Positions 23,901-37,967 are shown, numbered from the stretch's first letter. The stretch: 64,000 bases of DNA from Plantago elongata (GCA_036897095.1 JAYMSP010000153.1:1-64000), one strand, 5' to 3'. Program-made: numbers and translations. The notes: generated by a model from the sequence alone, not told the origin.

Positions 23901-26685
23901 TTGATTATTGTCACCTTCCACACATGAAAATATTGTACAGCTAAAGGAACTTTATGGAGTCACCAGGATGATGACCTTTCTTTCCGGTGATTGAAATCTA
24001 CAGCATAGATAACATCTTCACCATCTTTTGATATCTTCCAAACTGTGCCGCCTAACATGTGACCAGCTGCATGTGGAGCAATAACAATTCCTTCACCTTT
24101 CCCTGTGGTAGTTCACAGAGAGACAGCAAAAGCATAAGATCCATGCATGTAATAACTAATGAGAAACTCCAGTGTAGCTCATTAAATTCACGGAAAAATA
24201 TAAGGGAGCAATAGAGAAAATGATCATTCTTAGGGAGAAAAAAAATCGTAAATCTCAAGACTGGAAAACTGTAACCGCATTACTTAATAAAGTTGGAAGC
24301 CATTAAACGTAGACATAAAATATATGACGGCACAAGTGAAGAGCTAACTGAAATTGCCACGAGAGACGATTAATAGCAAACTGTACAGAAGAAAAGGAGG
24401 GCATCCACAAATTCTCGGTGTTACAGAAAAGGTTAACTGCTAGAAGAGAGAAAAATAGATGTAGAAAGGTAACAAGCCATAAGATGTCCAGATTTTCTCA
24501 ACTCCAGTATGAAAATATAACAAGGCTTACCAGACATATAATAGTTCTGAGAGTAGGTCAATCTGGTCATACTTTTGAATGCAGAATCTATATCATCCAG
24601 CGTAAATAAATCAAACTCTGATACTTGCTGCAAGGAGGTAGATGTTATCATATAACTATCTTAATTTTGTGACAGGTTCAACAAAGAATATTTAATAAAC
24701 AAGAACTGTTTAATGAAATCATCGTAATTCAAATGGAAGTAAATCGACATTCTGATAACATATATGAAGGTGAGATAGTACCTTCTGATTCCACAATTAA
24801 TAGAAGTTTTCAACAAGTAACCACATGACATGACATCAAGCAAGTTCAAGATTCACAGGAATATCAAAAGTCAGTTCGGCACAATGCTATTTAAATGCAC
24901 TTCACAAATCATCAGCCAGTTCCATGCATATCATATGTGACATAGGAATGACTTGCTTTGTTCAACAGAGTTCTATTTTCAACAGTACAGCATTTGGTCT
25001 TAACTTTAAAACAATGAATTTTTTGTTGTGCTAGGAAGAACCCGAAATTGAAAGTAACTATCACCTAAAAAGTAAATTTACGTGCTTCAGCAATTGCCAA
25101 TGTCCATGGAAGATTGCAATAACAAATATGGAGAAAGTATACACACTCAGAATTTCTCATACCAATCGCCTCAAAGATACAGAAACATGCTAATCACTGA
25201 ATTTCTAGGGGATTTCTAAGCTTAAGAAAAAAAGAGATTGAATGTACAAGAGAAGAAGGGATGATTTTGCAGACATGAACTCCTCAGTACATAGTCCAGT
25301 ATGGTTAAAAGGACCTAAGACTTTTGGCTTTTGCTCTGGTATCAATAACTATAGGGCAAAAGGATACGGGAACTCCGGTAGCAAGTAGTTTGGGACATTT
25401 TTGTAGCAACTCATCAAGTGACTGAAAGTCTCATACTCACATAAGGCGATAACACAAAATCCTAACCGAATATATAGATTTAAAAAAAAAGATAGAATCA
25501 AACTGGAAGTAATAAAAAAGCATACAATTAGACTTCTAAGAATCATAAACCAAGAAAAAAGTTTCACCTTTCGAGATATATAGTGATCATACATGGTCAA
25601 GAGACCCAATCGGTAGACAGGTTCGGTTGCAAAAACTGGAGCGCAAAGGTTAAACTGCTTCATAGCATAAGGTAAAGCACCAAGGTGAAGTGTGTCAGGG
25701 TGTGACAGCAAAACAGCATCCACAAGATGAGCTACCCTGAAGATCATGGCATTTTATCTCAGCTATCAAGTTCAAACAACATTTTTCATGAAATCTCCAG
25801 GATTTTACATATCGTAACTTAAAAACTTGTAGTAACAGAATACTAGTTCTTTCCAGTCAATAAAAGTGACTGGGATTTGCCCGTGAATGAAGAAAAACAA
25901 CGCCAAAATCCATAACGGGGTAGGAATTTTAAATCAGAGAGCAGTTTGCTTCAACCCTTTTTGCTGACATTCTCTATATGTATACATATAAGCCACGCAC
26001 TATAAAACCTTACTGATGAACATACAGACTAAACATTTCAACAGACAACTACTTTCGTCCCAGACCTACTATCCCATTTCCTATATGTATCGTATATAGC
26101 CGTGTACTACAAAACTAAAAACCTTACTGATGAACACAGCCTAAACATTAGTCCAATACATAACAGACAATTACTTTTGTACCAGACCAAATATCCAATT
26201 TCCTATATGCATTGTATACAGATGTATACTTTAAAACCTTACTGATAAACATTAGTCCAAAACAATAACAAACAATTACTTTCGTCCCAGACCAAGTATC
26301 CAATTTCCTATATGCACCGTATACAGCCGTTAACCTTACTGCTAAACATACAACCTGAACATTACACATTAATCTCCGTGCCGAAATAAAAAAACTAATC
26401 GAGCCGCATACCACAGCTCACTTTATTTACAATAAACTTACATTACACACTAATTAATCTCCGTGCCGAAAAACAAAAACTAACTTAAACCAGAAATGCA
26501 GTAAGACGAAACGAAACGAGGAATCGGAGAACAAACCTAGAGAGCGGCTCGAGGAGAGACGTATCGAAGTGGTCATTCCAACCACAGTCGATGAGGAAGT
26601 TGAAACCATCAACGGAAACCAAATACGAAAGGGGATTCTCGTTGTACACTCCACAGAGTGGCTTCACCTGAACGGAGGTTCCCAT
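17930..26685 (-). CDS. CPSF100: Cleavage and polyadenylation specificity factor subunit 2 (CPSF100), 18 exons, 740 aa
   Basis: This is a nuclear subunit of the mRNA 3'-end processing complex, partner of the endonuclease CPSF73. Exons, 5' to 3': 26537-26685, 25568-25736, 24531-24627, 23976-24102, 23765-23883, 23230-23324, 22996-23147, 22479-22536, 22277-22384, 21426-21681, 20433-20614, 20168-20260, 19798-19896, 19135-19266, 18998-19042, 18499-18666, 18118-18192, 17930-18028. All are GT-AG and sum to 741 codons, like remembered Arabidopsis CPSF100 (739 aa). The start [20 protein letters not shown] fixes the ATG. Domains: metallo-beta-lactamase about 1-210, beta-CASP about 220-360, charged linker about 380-440, conserved acidic segment ([14 protein letters not shown]) about 475-490, C-terminal region 535-740. 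The HxHxDH metal motif reads HPDTLH (62-67), as expected for the non-catalytic paralogue. Ends [10 protein letters not shown]. Confidence 0.95.
25974..26480. repeat. Tandem array of about four 105-122-bp units in CPSF100 intron 1
   Basis: Units begin with CTATATG near 25974, 26081, 26203 and 26308. Each carries CCTATATGnATnGTATA, a CTTACTGATGAACAT block and ACTTTCGTCCCAGACC or a close variant. A second short word, TTAATCTCCGTGCCGAAA, occurs twice at the right edge (about 26370 and 26455). It lies fully inside the first intron. Confidence 0.8.
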
Positions 26686-28042
26686 CAATCGATTGATGCA
26701 AGGAATTGCTCCGTCTGTTGGTTAGGTCGTCAATGGAGCTCGATTGAGGCGGGAATTTCACTGGGATTTGGGGAAAATTGAATTCAGGTGCAGGGTTTTA
26801 GAGAGTGCTGGATTTTAGCTGATGACTAGAGGTGTGTAGAGGGTTAAACCTTGTTAGAACGGCCCCCAGTTTGCAATATGTTCAGTCGAAACTCATATAT
26901 GTTCCGATTTTTTTCGTGTAGATTAAAATGTTATCAGAAAAGGTAATTTTATTTATTTAGATTAAAAGATTAAAAAACTGTTGAATTTGTTTAGTGAAAT
27001 TACTATTCAATAATATTATTAGTCAATAACTTGGTTTGAAAACTGATAGATTCATCTTATTGAATTTTAATATGACGATCATATGAGTACGATACAAAGT
27101 ACCATATCATATCTCCTACGATAATACACTATATGATTTATCACTAGTACTTTATATTAGAGTTAGATCAAACTCTAAGTTAGATTGGTCAAACCTAATC
27201 CATATATAATTAACTAGGTCAACTTTCATATACTTATATGGATTACATGGTATAGTTGTATATGTTTTTATTATTCATTATAACAAATATGTAATTGAAT
27301 AACCCTTCACATTACAACACAAGTTCCTCTAAATAAGAAATCTAGTTCATAATTTCATTCTAACAATGAACCTTACTAGCTAACTTTTTCTCCCTAAGTT
27401 CATCACACAGATCTAACTTATCATAGGTTTTGATCAAAGTATTTTGATATTGATGTTGATAGGAGATATTTGTGCATTCAAAAAAAAAATGATTTAAAAG
27501 TTAACTTATAAATATCTACCAGCAGTTATAGTTAAAAAAATAAAATTAATAAGTAACTAACTATATTAAATTATTAACCATTAGTTAGGATCTTTCACAA
27601 CTTGTTAAATCAACTTAGACTAACTCTTATCACTTCATAAATATAGTAATTAATCATGCATTAGTTTAAATTTGTCCAGTCTAAACGAATCTCTAAATAA
27701 GTTTTAAATCTAATAGCATATAATGAATTTATTTATTTTAAATACGGTAAAAAAATTATTAATAAAGAGCCAAGATCACAAATAGTGATGCTCTCCGTAA
27801 ACAGTTATAAAAAAAATTACATAGTCCAACCATATAATAAGTTTTATACCACGACTATAGAATCAATTAAACAAATTACAACTAAAATTTTACACAGAAT
27901 TAATAGATGCTCAACAAGTATATTGATCACACGAGTAGATTGAGATTAAATCCCGATCCAATCAATTTGCATGCCAAATCCCACACTAGTTTGAGTTCGT
28001 AAATATTTGAAGTTCTTCAATCACACAAGTCCACATTTCTAA
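26686..28042. other. Divergent intergenic region between CPSF100 and the YEATS gene
   Basis: This holds the CPSF100 5' UTR/promoter (minus) and upstream DNA of the YEATS gene (plus). It is AT-rich with no gene-like ORF and no certain TATA box. A Tourist-like MITE starts at 28043. Confidence 0.6.
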
Positions 28043-28201
28043 GGGGTTGATTGGTCAAGCATTTAAATACCCCAATTTGTCTCGATGAACAGTGATTTGG
28101 TCTAAAATACACTTCAAATATCCCATTTCAAATCCACTCCAAACACAATTTCACCAAAATCTCATCCAAATAACCAAATGAGTGCCATGCCAATCAACTC
28201 C
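28043..28201. mobile_element. Tourist-like (PIF/Harbinger) MITE, 159 bp
   Basis: The terminal inverted repeats read GGGGTTGATTGG at the left and GGAGTTGATTGG (complement of CCAATCAACTCC) at the right, flanked on both sides by TAA (28040-28042 and 28202-28204), the three-base target duplication of PIF/Harbinger elements. It has no coding capacity. It sits about 200 bp before the YEATS gene start, so it is within or next to its promoter. Confidence 0.8.
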
Positions 28202-28408
28202 TAATTAATAATTTTATTTAAAGTTGACCCGGATGAAACTCAATCCGGCAGTGGGTTGTATATCAGTTGACCCGCTGCTCTCTTGGTTATTACCCGAACC
28301 TAAATGTTCTGTAAAATTTCAAGAGTTTCTTGATTAATCGCAAACCCTAATTTCATCAATTGGGGATTTTTCTCCTTTCTCTCCACCTTGTTCCGATAAT
28401 CCACAGCA

Positions 28409-30799
28409 ATGCTTCAGAAAACCGATCAGCCTGATACAAACGCATCCACCTCAAAACCACCACAGCGTATCAAAATCGTGAAATCTTCCGATGACAGTGA
28501 AAAGAAGGTATTTTCCTCGTACTAGAATCTACACTATTCATTTATTCTCATTGAGCAAGACTTAGTTTTTGTCCATTACTGTGTAGAACTTAGCTAAGAA
28601 GCTCAAAGACTCGGAAATCTGTGTTCCGATTGTGTACGGAAACGTTGCGTTTTGGCTCGGTAAGAAGGCCAGCGAGTAAGAGCTTACTTGTTTTCTTCGA
28701 TTTCGTTTCTGTTTTGAGGTTTCAGCTGAAAAAGACTGTCTTTATAGTTCGTAGTACTTGTTGTTTCGTGGTTTGTTAGGTATCAGTCTCATAAGTGGAC
28801 GGTTTATGTCCGGGGAGCGTCGAATGAGGACTTGGGAGTTGTGATAAAGCGAGCTGTTTTCCAGTTGCATTCGAGTTTTAATAATCCCATGAGGACTGTG
28901 GATGCTCCGCCGTTTGAGTTGTCAGAGTGTGGATGGGGTGAATTTGAGATTGCTATTACCCTTCATTTTCACGCTGATGTCAGTGACAAGCCTCTGCACT
29001 TGTGAGTGTTTCGAATATCCAATGCAGCATTTGGAAACGCTGATTAGTTGTATTTGCAAACAGTTGATACTCCCTGTCTTATTAATAGTTGATGTTATGG
29101 CAATTTGAACCTGGGTTGCCTAAATTCTTCCCCACCCCATGTATGCTACTTTAGCTTAATTTCAGAGTTCGTGGAGAGAAAGCTCTTCTAATTTACAAAG
29201 ATAAGATCTATGAATGAGCCTAAAGTCCTACATTGTCCACTGTGTTTGAAATGTTTAGTACACAGTAATAATTGAGCTTAAATTTATGACACTATGGATT
29301 TATTTACTCAAGAAGTTATTTTGTATTATATGGCTAGAGAAAAGAAGTGTGTTATGTCTAATGGTAAAGCCCCATGTATCAAATACTAACATGTGTATTG
29401 CTTATGGGCGTACTGTTTATTAGGTAACCCTGGTCTGAACAATTTTCATAAACACACCATTTGTTAACAATTGGTAGTGATGTTTGGTTTTCTTGTTTGT
29501 TCTGTTTTTCATTAATTGGAGTTCTGGCATGTGATTATTTGTTCTGTGGTTTGAATTCATACAGGTATCACCATTTAAAGTTATACCCGGAGGAGGATGG
29601 TGGTTCGATGTCCACAAAGAAGCCTGTTGCTGCTGAAGCATATGACGAAATTGTTTTCTCAGAGCCTTCAGAGAGTTTTTTTGCCAGGGTGCAGAATCAT
29701 CCTGCAGTTGCTGTCCCTAGATTACCTTCAGGCTTGACTGCAGCTCCTGGTTTGTCTCGTCCAATATGCTATTGGTTATTTGAGATTGCTGTTGACTATT
29801 CTAGATTTTAATTCTTATATTTGACAGTGTCTATGGAGGATATTGATAACCGGAAGAGAGGTGATACAAAGGATAATCCCCTGAGCCAGTGGTTTACCAA
29901 TTTCTCAGAGGCTGATGAGCTCTTAAAACTGGCGGCAGCTCGGCAACAGGTGAGCTAGCATATGCTTTTATTATGGACTAACTGATATGACATATTTGCA
30001 CGTTCTTCCTTTTGTCCCTGGGTCGGTTAACATTGTCTTTTACTTTAAAATCCAATATTTGCTAACCATTAAAATGAAGAGAGGGAGAAAAAGGAAAGAG
30101 ATAATTCATGATCAGTAGTTATTGCATTTTGATGAGGGAAGAAATTTAAGTTTGAAAATATTTATGAATAGGTCGTAAGGAAAATTATTAGTCTTCTGCT
30201 ACTTTTGGCTCTTGATAAGGCATGAAGGCGTTGCCAATAACTTGAAATGTACATCAAATTTCCCTATGATCCTGTCTTGATTTTTGCACAGTACTAATTC
30301 ATAAGGAATTTTCAGGCTCTGAAACAAAATGCCATAGAACGGGCACATAATGAAATGTGATTATTGTTTTCAATGTCAACTCTGTTGAGTACATAGGTTG
30401 ATAGGTATTATAGATCCACTAAGCATAAATTAAGTAGACGTGTCAAAAAAGTGGAGGAAAAAAATCACTTCTAGAAGAACATTAAGAGAATACTGTATCT
30501 GCATCTGCTCATAGATGTGTGCTTCTACACTCTAGAGACTAAAACAGGAACTTATTGTCGAGTCTGCCATGTACAATTGTACATCAAAGAGGAACTCATT
30601 TTCTTTAATTATGCGATTCCATGTTATGTCATCAAATATTTGGGTGAAAATTTGTTTCTGCATTCTTTTAGTGGGAAAGAATGTCCCTTTGACGGTGTAA
30701 ATGGATTGTTAGGTTCAAGCACATATTGCAAGAATACGACGACAGTTGAGTTTGATCGAGGGACCGCAGCAGCAACTGAAAGCTGCACATGACTTGTAA
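28409..30799 (+). CDS. YEATS-domain protein, GAS41/YAF9 (TAF14-like), 6 exons, 267 aa
   Basis: It reads acylated histone lysines as a subunit of the SWR1 (H2A.Z deposition) and NuA4 acetyltransferase complexes. Exons: 28409-28507, 28587-28675, 28780-29001, 29565-29749, 29828-29949, 30713-30799; all GT-AG and in frame. The YEATS domain covers about residues 40-160: [20 protein letters not shown], then the acyl-pocket loops with His93-Ser-Ser-Phe96 (LHSSF, like LHESF of human AF9) and GWGEFE with Trp115 in place of an AF9 Tyr. The C-terminal coiled coil (about 226-267) includes [17 protein letters not shown], a conserved YAF9/GAS41 dimerisation segment. The last exon is only 28 codons after a 763-bp intron. 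Which Arabidopsis copy (YAF9a or TAF14) it matches better needs alignment. Confidence 0.94.
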
Positions 30800-33700
30800 C
30801 TCTTTGTTATCTATATCCAACCATAATATGAGATAAAAACATAATCAGCTGTTTCATGACTTATTACAGTATGACTTGGTCGGTTAGTTTACTAATGTGT
30901 TTGAGTGAAACAGCAAGAATGCATTTATTAGAAAAATGTTCATTGTAAATACAGCTTTATTTAATGTCTTCTATGCTTTTGATTTGTTCACCAAGTTGCA
31001 GTTTCAAGTTTGTAGGTACATATAGTGTGTTGCAGATACAGTACAAATTAGGAATTCGTTGTATCGTTTTTTTGTCATGCAAACTTCCACATTTAGTCAT
31101 TGCTGACGAACTATAAGAAATAAAGATTCCTGCTTAGCTGGGTGGGTTCGAGAATTGTGATTGGGATGGGGGCTAGGGGTATTATGCTTTTGTGGTCCAA
31201 TCACCTCAACCTCTACCAAATAAGCTGTTAGGCCTTATACAGAATATGATTAATAATCGGATATTCCCCTGATCATTTAACCGAGCAATTAATAGCTAAT
31301 TTTACGTCCAAAGTATCCATCAGGGTGCTGCATGAGTTTCTTTGGGATTGCGGATCTAGAACCAAGACCTTTATACACTCTAGAAATAACCCTGAATATT
31401 AACAGGCCATAAGACTAACAATAAACCCTTGATAATTTAACCTATAGAATAACATTAAATGGACCAATTCTATTTGTAGTTCTGGATAGATTAAGTGGTT
31501 GCATGTTTAGGATGAGTATTTTGCATCCAGACTAAGCTTTCCTTCTTTGGAATTGTGTACGGAAAGGAGCTACCAAGATCTGTATATAAACAGTGGGCGT
31601 AAATCTGAGTCTTGTCCTTTTTTGCTTAACAATGCAGTGCTTAAAGAGTAGTTGATATTCATCCGAATTGGAGTACATTGGTACATAGAGAACTATGTGA
31701 CAGTAGGTCTCATCTTACTTCTTTGGTGTTAGAATATTTTCAATCTCATGTGATGGTTTCTGTTAGTGATTGCCCCTACTATTTGGGTTATTGTTTTTAT
31801 GTGATATGGATCGGACCGTAGGCGTGATTATTGGATTGATGTGATGAAGTTAAATTATTGAACTAAATATGGGTCACCGGACTGTGGATAACCTAAGTAT
31901 GCCAATGATGCATTATTAACTGAGTCAGACATCTTGAGCTGTATTATTTTTCTTCAGTTGTGTTGGTGGAGCCAATGTTCCAAATTCTTGAATAATTGTG
32001 TTGACTATTAGCTTTAAGTGACTTCTAAAGTATAACTTGTTGAACTCTTCAAAGTCTGCTTTATCTTCTGATTAATTCTTCGTGCCCACGAGACTTGCTT
32101 TCTCGTGGGTGACTACTGACTGTAGCATTGGATAATAAACAGGTGTATCTGCGTAAACTTTGAATTGCATTTTCACGAAGTTATATGTAATGTTGGTGGT
32201 TTGCATTCGGAATTATGGCATACGAGGTATATGTTGATCAGGTGACCTTATTGACATTCATTAAACCACCTTTGTATCTGTAAAATATAAGGTGGGATGA
32301 CCTGATAAGGTGACTGATCGGGACCTGTCAAACATGAAGCGGGCATGAAAGTAAATCTCATCATCTGAGTGTTGAAAATTTGTTTCCCACAAAATTTGAT
32401 AGTGGGTCCTTTGATATAACCTAGGCACATTCTGATGTCTTTGAGATGTCTTTTGATGTACAAGAAGTCTGTAGTTGAAATTATTGTGTGTTGAAATAAT
32501 TGCTGGAGATTTAGCCCAGATTGTTTGAGTCCATGAATTAGCAAAATTTTGCCTAGCTGTGTAATGGGCCAATGAGGCTGAATAGAGATGCCCCTTGTCG
32601 GGTCGTTTTGAGGTTGATATGTTGTTTGCTAATCTGTCTTTGGGCCCTTCATTTGTTCCGAAAACGAGATCAATTAGTTGGATAAGTACTATGAATATGA
32701 TGTTTCAACTCGAACCACAGTTTTTCTTAATTAAAGGCCAATTTGCGCAAGAACATGTGCCGCCATAGTAACTCGTATTTTATTCACTCTCTCGTATGTA
32801 TTTTCTTCCATACATTTATTCGTTCGATTACATAATTTCTAATTAATCTTAATTCGTACTTACTCTTGAAAGACGAGGCCACACGGGACAATGACGTATG
32901 ATAATGAGTAATGACCCATCCATTTAGGACCCTGGATGCACATGCCAAAGAAAGGTTCTAATGTTCCAGAGAGGATTATAGAAGTTATAAATAATGTAGC
33001 TTTGGATAATCCTGTTTGAAATGATTTGAATTATTATAAATCTTGATGGGTAGGAATAAGTATGATCCTACCCAAATGATCTAAGAGCGACCTAAGAACG
33101 AATTACTACATGATTGAGCATACTTTTATCTCGAAGGACAATCAATATCAGCAAGACCAAAAGAGTATGATATGATATGATACGGATTGAGCGCACTATA
33201 GGCTTAGTCACTATTCTCTCATCATACATGGTAAGGGATTTTGGCACAATAACTAAACTATTGACCGTCTTGAAGTTAGTATCGAAAGGGTTATATTTTA
33301 GCCGGATAAAGAGAGTATATACTTGACCCGCCTAATTTTAAAAAGCACTTAACTGATCGGAATTAATTCAATTCAAACCCGATTGCCAGGTGAGTAGTTG
33401 TAGTCGAAGTTGAGAGTGTGGAAACTGGAAAGTAGTTGAGGAGTGACATCATAAAAGAGAAGGGCAAAAGTAAAGTTAAATAGGGATTGAGTTAGAAAGA
33501 GGGCAAGAGTAACATGGGGTACATGTGCTATACGGAATGCTATGTCACCATCAACTTATTTATAGAGAAGAAAAGATATAAATCTACCAATAAAGTAAAT
33601 GCAGTTTCATGTGTTAGTTTCGACTTTAACTCGTCTGTTATTTTTCACCAATTTCGTAATATATAACTTTATACATTCTGATCTAATAAAGGATAAAAGT

Positions 33701-35361
33701 TTTACATATTCAATTAATTAATATATATCAATTGAGTTAAATTTCGATGAAATTCTAATAATGAAGTTTTACGGTACGGACGTTCGAGTAATAATAAGGG
33801 ACCACGTCTTTATCGAATGAGAACATGGGCTTGTGCTACTGTTAGTATTAGTGAGTCATGTCCCAACAAATTCTATTTTCAGCTACCCCACAGCTTTATT
33901 TTTAAATATTGCCCTTTTTTCTTTCTTCTTCAACGTACTTATTTTTACTTGCACGTACTCTTGAGTTCAGTTGAGGAAATTTGGGTTTTAATTTTCTTAT
34001 CTAACTTCCTTTTCCTTGACCTAAATGGAATATGGTACCTTTTAGCTCTTTTGGGAAGACTTTAGTCATTAGATATGTGATTGGAGAGCTAAGATTGGGT
34101 TAGTGAAATGTGATTTGTTTTTGAGTCATTTGAGTGGATAAATGTCTAAGATGAAAAAAAGGGAGAAAAAGACACCATAACATGCATATTAGTATTGGTT
34201 AGGGCCATTTGAATTAGATGTGATTGTAGTGACTGCAATGTATGCTTAATTAAAGAGATGATTGTAATGGATGGCCAATAGAAGAATTAATTCATGTGAT
34301 ACGACATAAAGTGTTCTAGTTACGATCATGCGCGTGTAGATTTTGAGTCGGATATCATTTAGTATTTTTCTTCAAATTCAGCTTGGTAATTAATGTCGCT
34401 TTGACAAAGACTTTTCAAAGAACATGCCATAAGGGTTCAAATTTCATTTTTAGTTTATGTTGATAAAGAATGCAAGGAAATTAGAAGATATATCAAAATA
34501 TTAAGAAAAAAATCATTATAAACCAAAATCAAATTCTACAACGCATGCATGGTTGAACAGTTTCTTAATACAATTGTGCAGCCTCACTTACGGTTAAACA
34601 ATTAAATGTACAAACTATAAATGTTCTTGCGAATCATACAAATTTCTGAAAGGTGAAAGACGAACAAAGAGAGAAAATAGTCTCCAATAAAAAATTCTTC
34701 ATAAGGTATTATATTTACCTTTTTCTTCATCATTTCAGACAGTCATAAAGAATAAAAAAAACTACTTCGAGTAATATTATCTATCGTGACACCCGAACTC
34801 TCTCACTTTCTCGAGAGTGCCTTTCAACATTCTAAAATGTTGAAATCTTGTCTCCTAAATAAATATTTCTTCATTTATAAGGTACATATTTATTAAACAT
34901 TTATTCGTAAATTTATTTATGTACACCCTGAAATGGTCTAATCCTTCCATTTGATTCGAACTAACTTTTTCCGAGAAAAGGAATACATAATTAACATCCT
35001 CATTTCCCTACAAATTTAAAATCTTTTGAACTTGAAATATGGTTACATGTATATAAATCTTGGAACTCATTGCATCCTGAATCTGGATAGATGCATTGAA
35101 ACCATAATGATCTGTTGGTGTAAAACTGTTAAGTAGCAGAGTCAGTTTACTCATGAATAGCAAGATGCTAGTGTTGTGACACACGTCCTATATAGTATGG
35201 GTGCTTGTTTAGTTTACACCCTGTGATCTATCGAGTTTTTGAGTTACGAGAATAAGGTTGTTGCATCTCATCTTAGTTACCAGTATATGGTCAAATGGAT
35301 CAATTTATGAGGCACATTGGGACTTGCTGTTCCAACTATAAAATTTATACTGTTTAGTTTA
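30800..35361. other. Long gene-poor region, left part
   Basis: No ORF here has a recognisable domain or conserved composition. Two overlapping minus-strand frames at 32248-32572 are unusually long for the region but resemble nothing I can name. The rest is AT-rich, probably transposon-derived. Confidence 0.6.
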
Positions 35362-35363
35362 TA

Positions 35364-35582
35364 CTACCTCCGTCCCAAATTAAAAGTCCTGCGAGATCGA
35401 ATATAAATTTTAAGAAAAATATAATAAAGAAAAAGTCAAATTATAAAGTATGAATGTAATTGAATAATGTATGAAAAATAATGTATAAAGTAGAAGATAT
35501 ATTTTCTAATTTATAAAATGATACTTTTAATTTGAAACAACTCAAAATGAAATGTCATACTTTCAATTTAAAACGAAGCTAG
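35364..35582. mobile_element. Stowaway-like (Tc1/mariner) MITE, 219 bp
   Basis: The left end reads CTACCTCCGTCCCAAATTAA, and the complement of the right end reads CTAGCTTCGTTTTAAATTGA. Both ends abut TA (35362-35363, 35583-35584), the Tc1/mariner target duplication. TACTCCCTCCGT-type ends are the Stowaway hallmark. It is AT-rich and non-coding. Confidence 0.82.
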
Positions 35583-36779
35583 TAGAATATAAAATGTATG
35601 TAGGTAGATTCACTTCGTTTCGTACTAGATAATTAATTGTACAGTACGTGCAGTAGTCAAAGTATTCTGTACGGAGTTCCGGATAAATCTACCAGTTTTC
35701 TTGTGATTATGAACTCATGAGTCATCACTAAGCCTAACTTCCATATAAAGTAATGAATTTTCGTGTAATAAGTTGAATTTAAAGAATACTATTTCACCGT
35801 AAAATGTGGTATGAATCCCTAAGTAGTGGATTGGATGATTGATACTCCATCCACGTACTCAATTTAGTCGACGAATAGTTATCAGATGTGTTCTCTTCGT
35901 CTGCAAATTGATTCAGTTCAAATAGTTATAGTTGAAGAGAACAAAACCTCCGTAATTCAATATCATGATCACGAATGACTATATGAAAAATTACATCATA
36001 GATTACGTACACTATCCTAAATTCTTAATTAAGCCAAAGACAGTGACCGGGTCAATTGAATAGATACTCCACCTCCTACATGGCAATAAACTGAGAGAGA
36101 CTGGGCTACTAATTCCAAATCAAGGGGTGTATAAAATTCAAACATGAGAAGACATAAAATGTAGGGTAGTAGTGAATGAAGACGATTATATATGTACACC
36201 AAAAATCCGGTTTTGATTTTGTTACTACTCAATTTTGTAGTACCATATGTTTTTCTCCTCTAAGTCTTGTATCCTAGAGTAATTTTATACGCGTCATTTT
36301 GGCATGGAATTTGAGTTCAACTTTTTGAACTATAATTTATTTTTTAATGTTTGCCAATAATGTCTGTACAATTGGATAGTTTTATTCGAGAGGGAAATTA
36401 ATATAATTTTTTACTTATATTATTTTATCTGACACCCATCATATTCATCGTCTCGTTCCAACTTTTATAGGAGGCAATGCGCGGATAATCTAATACAATA
36501 GAAAATGTCGACTGAGGGTTAGATCCATTATCTTGATCTTGTCATAGACTATGACACGATAATTGAATTTCAGATAGAGATCAAAATTCATAGGTGTGAA
36601 ATTAATCTAACAATGACAATAGAGATGGGGTTGAAACATTAATAGTAGTGGATTTTTCTCTCAGCCTTGGAACATGCCTATTTTCTCCGGTGCATAAGGG
36701 TTGACAGACACACTTTGGGGCTAGCTAATTTTGCGTGGCGCAAAGCTAGTTTTGAGGAATCTAAGAAAATCGAATCGAA

Positions 36780-36780
<1 letters not shown>

Positions 36781-36824
<44 letters not shown>
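36781..36824. repeat. TA dinucleotide microsatellite
   Basis: About 44 bp of TA repeat with a single TG interruption, at 36781-36824. Its length is likely to vary between individuals. Confidence 0.95.
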
Positions 36825-37637
36825 ATTTTTATTATATTTGCGATTAATATATCAATCACCTTTTGCTTAAGTTCAATTTTGATTGTAAATTATTTATATA
36901 TTAAAATTGGGGGTGAAATCTTATTAAATGTGATTCCACAATATAATTTTATTGCATATTATAAATTAAATTAGAAATAATTTATGATCGAAATTGAATT
37001 TTATGATATAAAAAATTAGCTGGATGGAGGAAATATATATAACTGGTGCTTGTTGAACTGCATGGCATTGTTGCATATTTAGGACCACGACACATGGGTA
37101 TCTCTCCATGTTACCCGACATTTATTTCTCAACAGCTTTCATTCTTCATCATAATGTCTTCCCATTTGCTTGCTTCAATGGTACCAGTAATTGTACATTT
37201 CAAATAGCAAATCATCAAAAATATCCTACTGTTTCACTTGTGAGAGACCCTTAAATCCCTGTTTGTAGAGAGTTTGCAATGTTGTTCAATCTTCAATAAT
37301 ACCGGTCTCCTTTCCGTCGAAAATCCATTCATTGAAATTTTGTTAGTAAGAGTTTATAAGGTATTGAAATTCACATTCAAGTTGGATATACAACAATACG
37401 ACATTCTACTCCTAATAAGGTGTTCTAAGTGGGTGATAGTCGACTCTAATTTGAAGTCCGAGATGAGCAGTACAAGAAGAGTTACATTGCCTTACAAATT
37501 GACTGGACATACACTCCTCTCATCGTAATACGTTTCGCAACATCTCAAAGTGATATACACGGAGGGAGAGAACATTAACAAGGGAATGTAGGAGAGTGAT
37601 TCAAATATCAAATTTTAGTTATAGTTTGACTAGCACT

Positions 37638-37967
37638 CAGGGGCGGACGTAGAAGTTTGCCGCAGTCATTGCCCACCGTTCACCACCACCCAAACTCCGA
37701 CTAGCCCCTAAATATATGGTAATGTGTTAGTTTTTTTCTAAGAAAAATGGTAATGTCCATAATTTAAAGTATGTTTAGAAAAAAAAATATACGGTACTTA
37801 TATATTTTTAGATCATATTTGCAAATATAAAGAATTGGACATCATAAAAGTATAGTACACTATCTAATTATATAAAACCATTCATCTGTGTGACGCGCTT
37901 TACCAGCTAAAGGTATCGATCTCAACTAATTTCGTCCCGAAAATAAGTTCCTGGCTCTGCTGCATTG
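37638..37967. mobile_element. Degraded hAT-like non-autonomous element
   Basis: The left end CAGGGGCGGACGTAG resembles hAT termini of the CAGGGGCGG type, and TCCTGGCTCTGCTGCATTG at about 37949-37967 looks like a decayed complementary end. The right boundary and the 8-bp target duplication are not clear. Confidence 0.45.

Noticed and set aside
32248-32572. Two overlapping minus-strand ORFs of 98 and 103 codons
   Set aside because: I considered an old retroelement fragment, but no signature residues of a known domain could be named, so no family was assigned.
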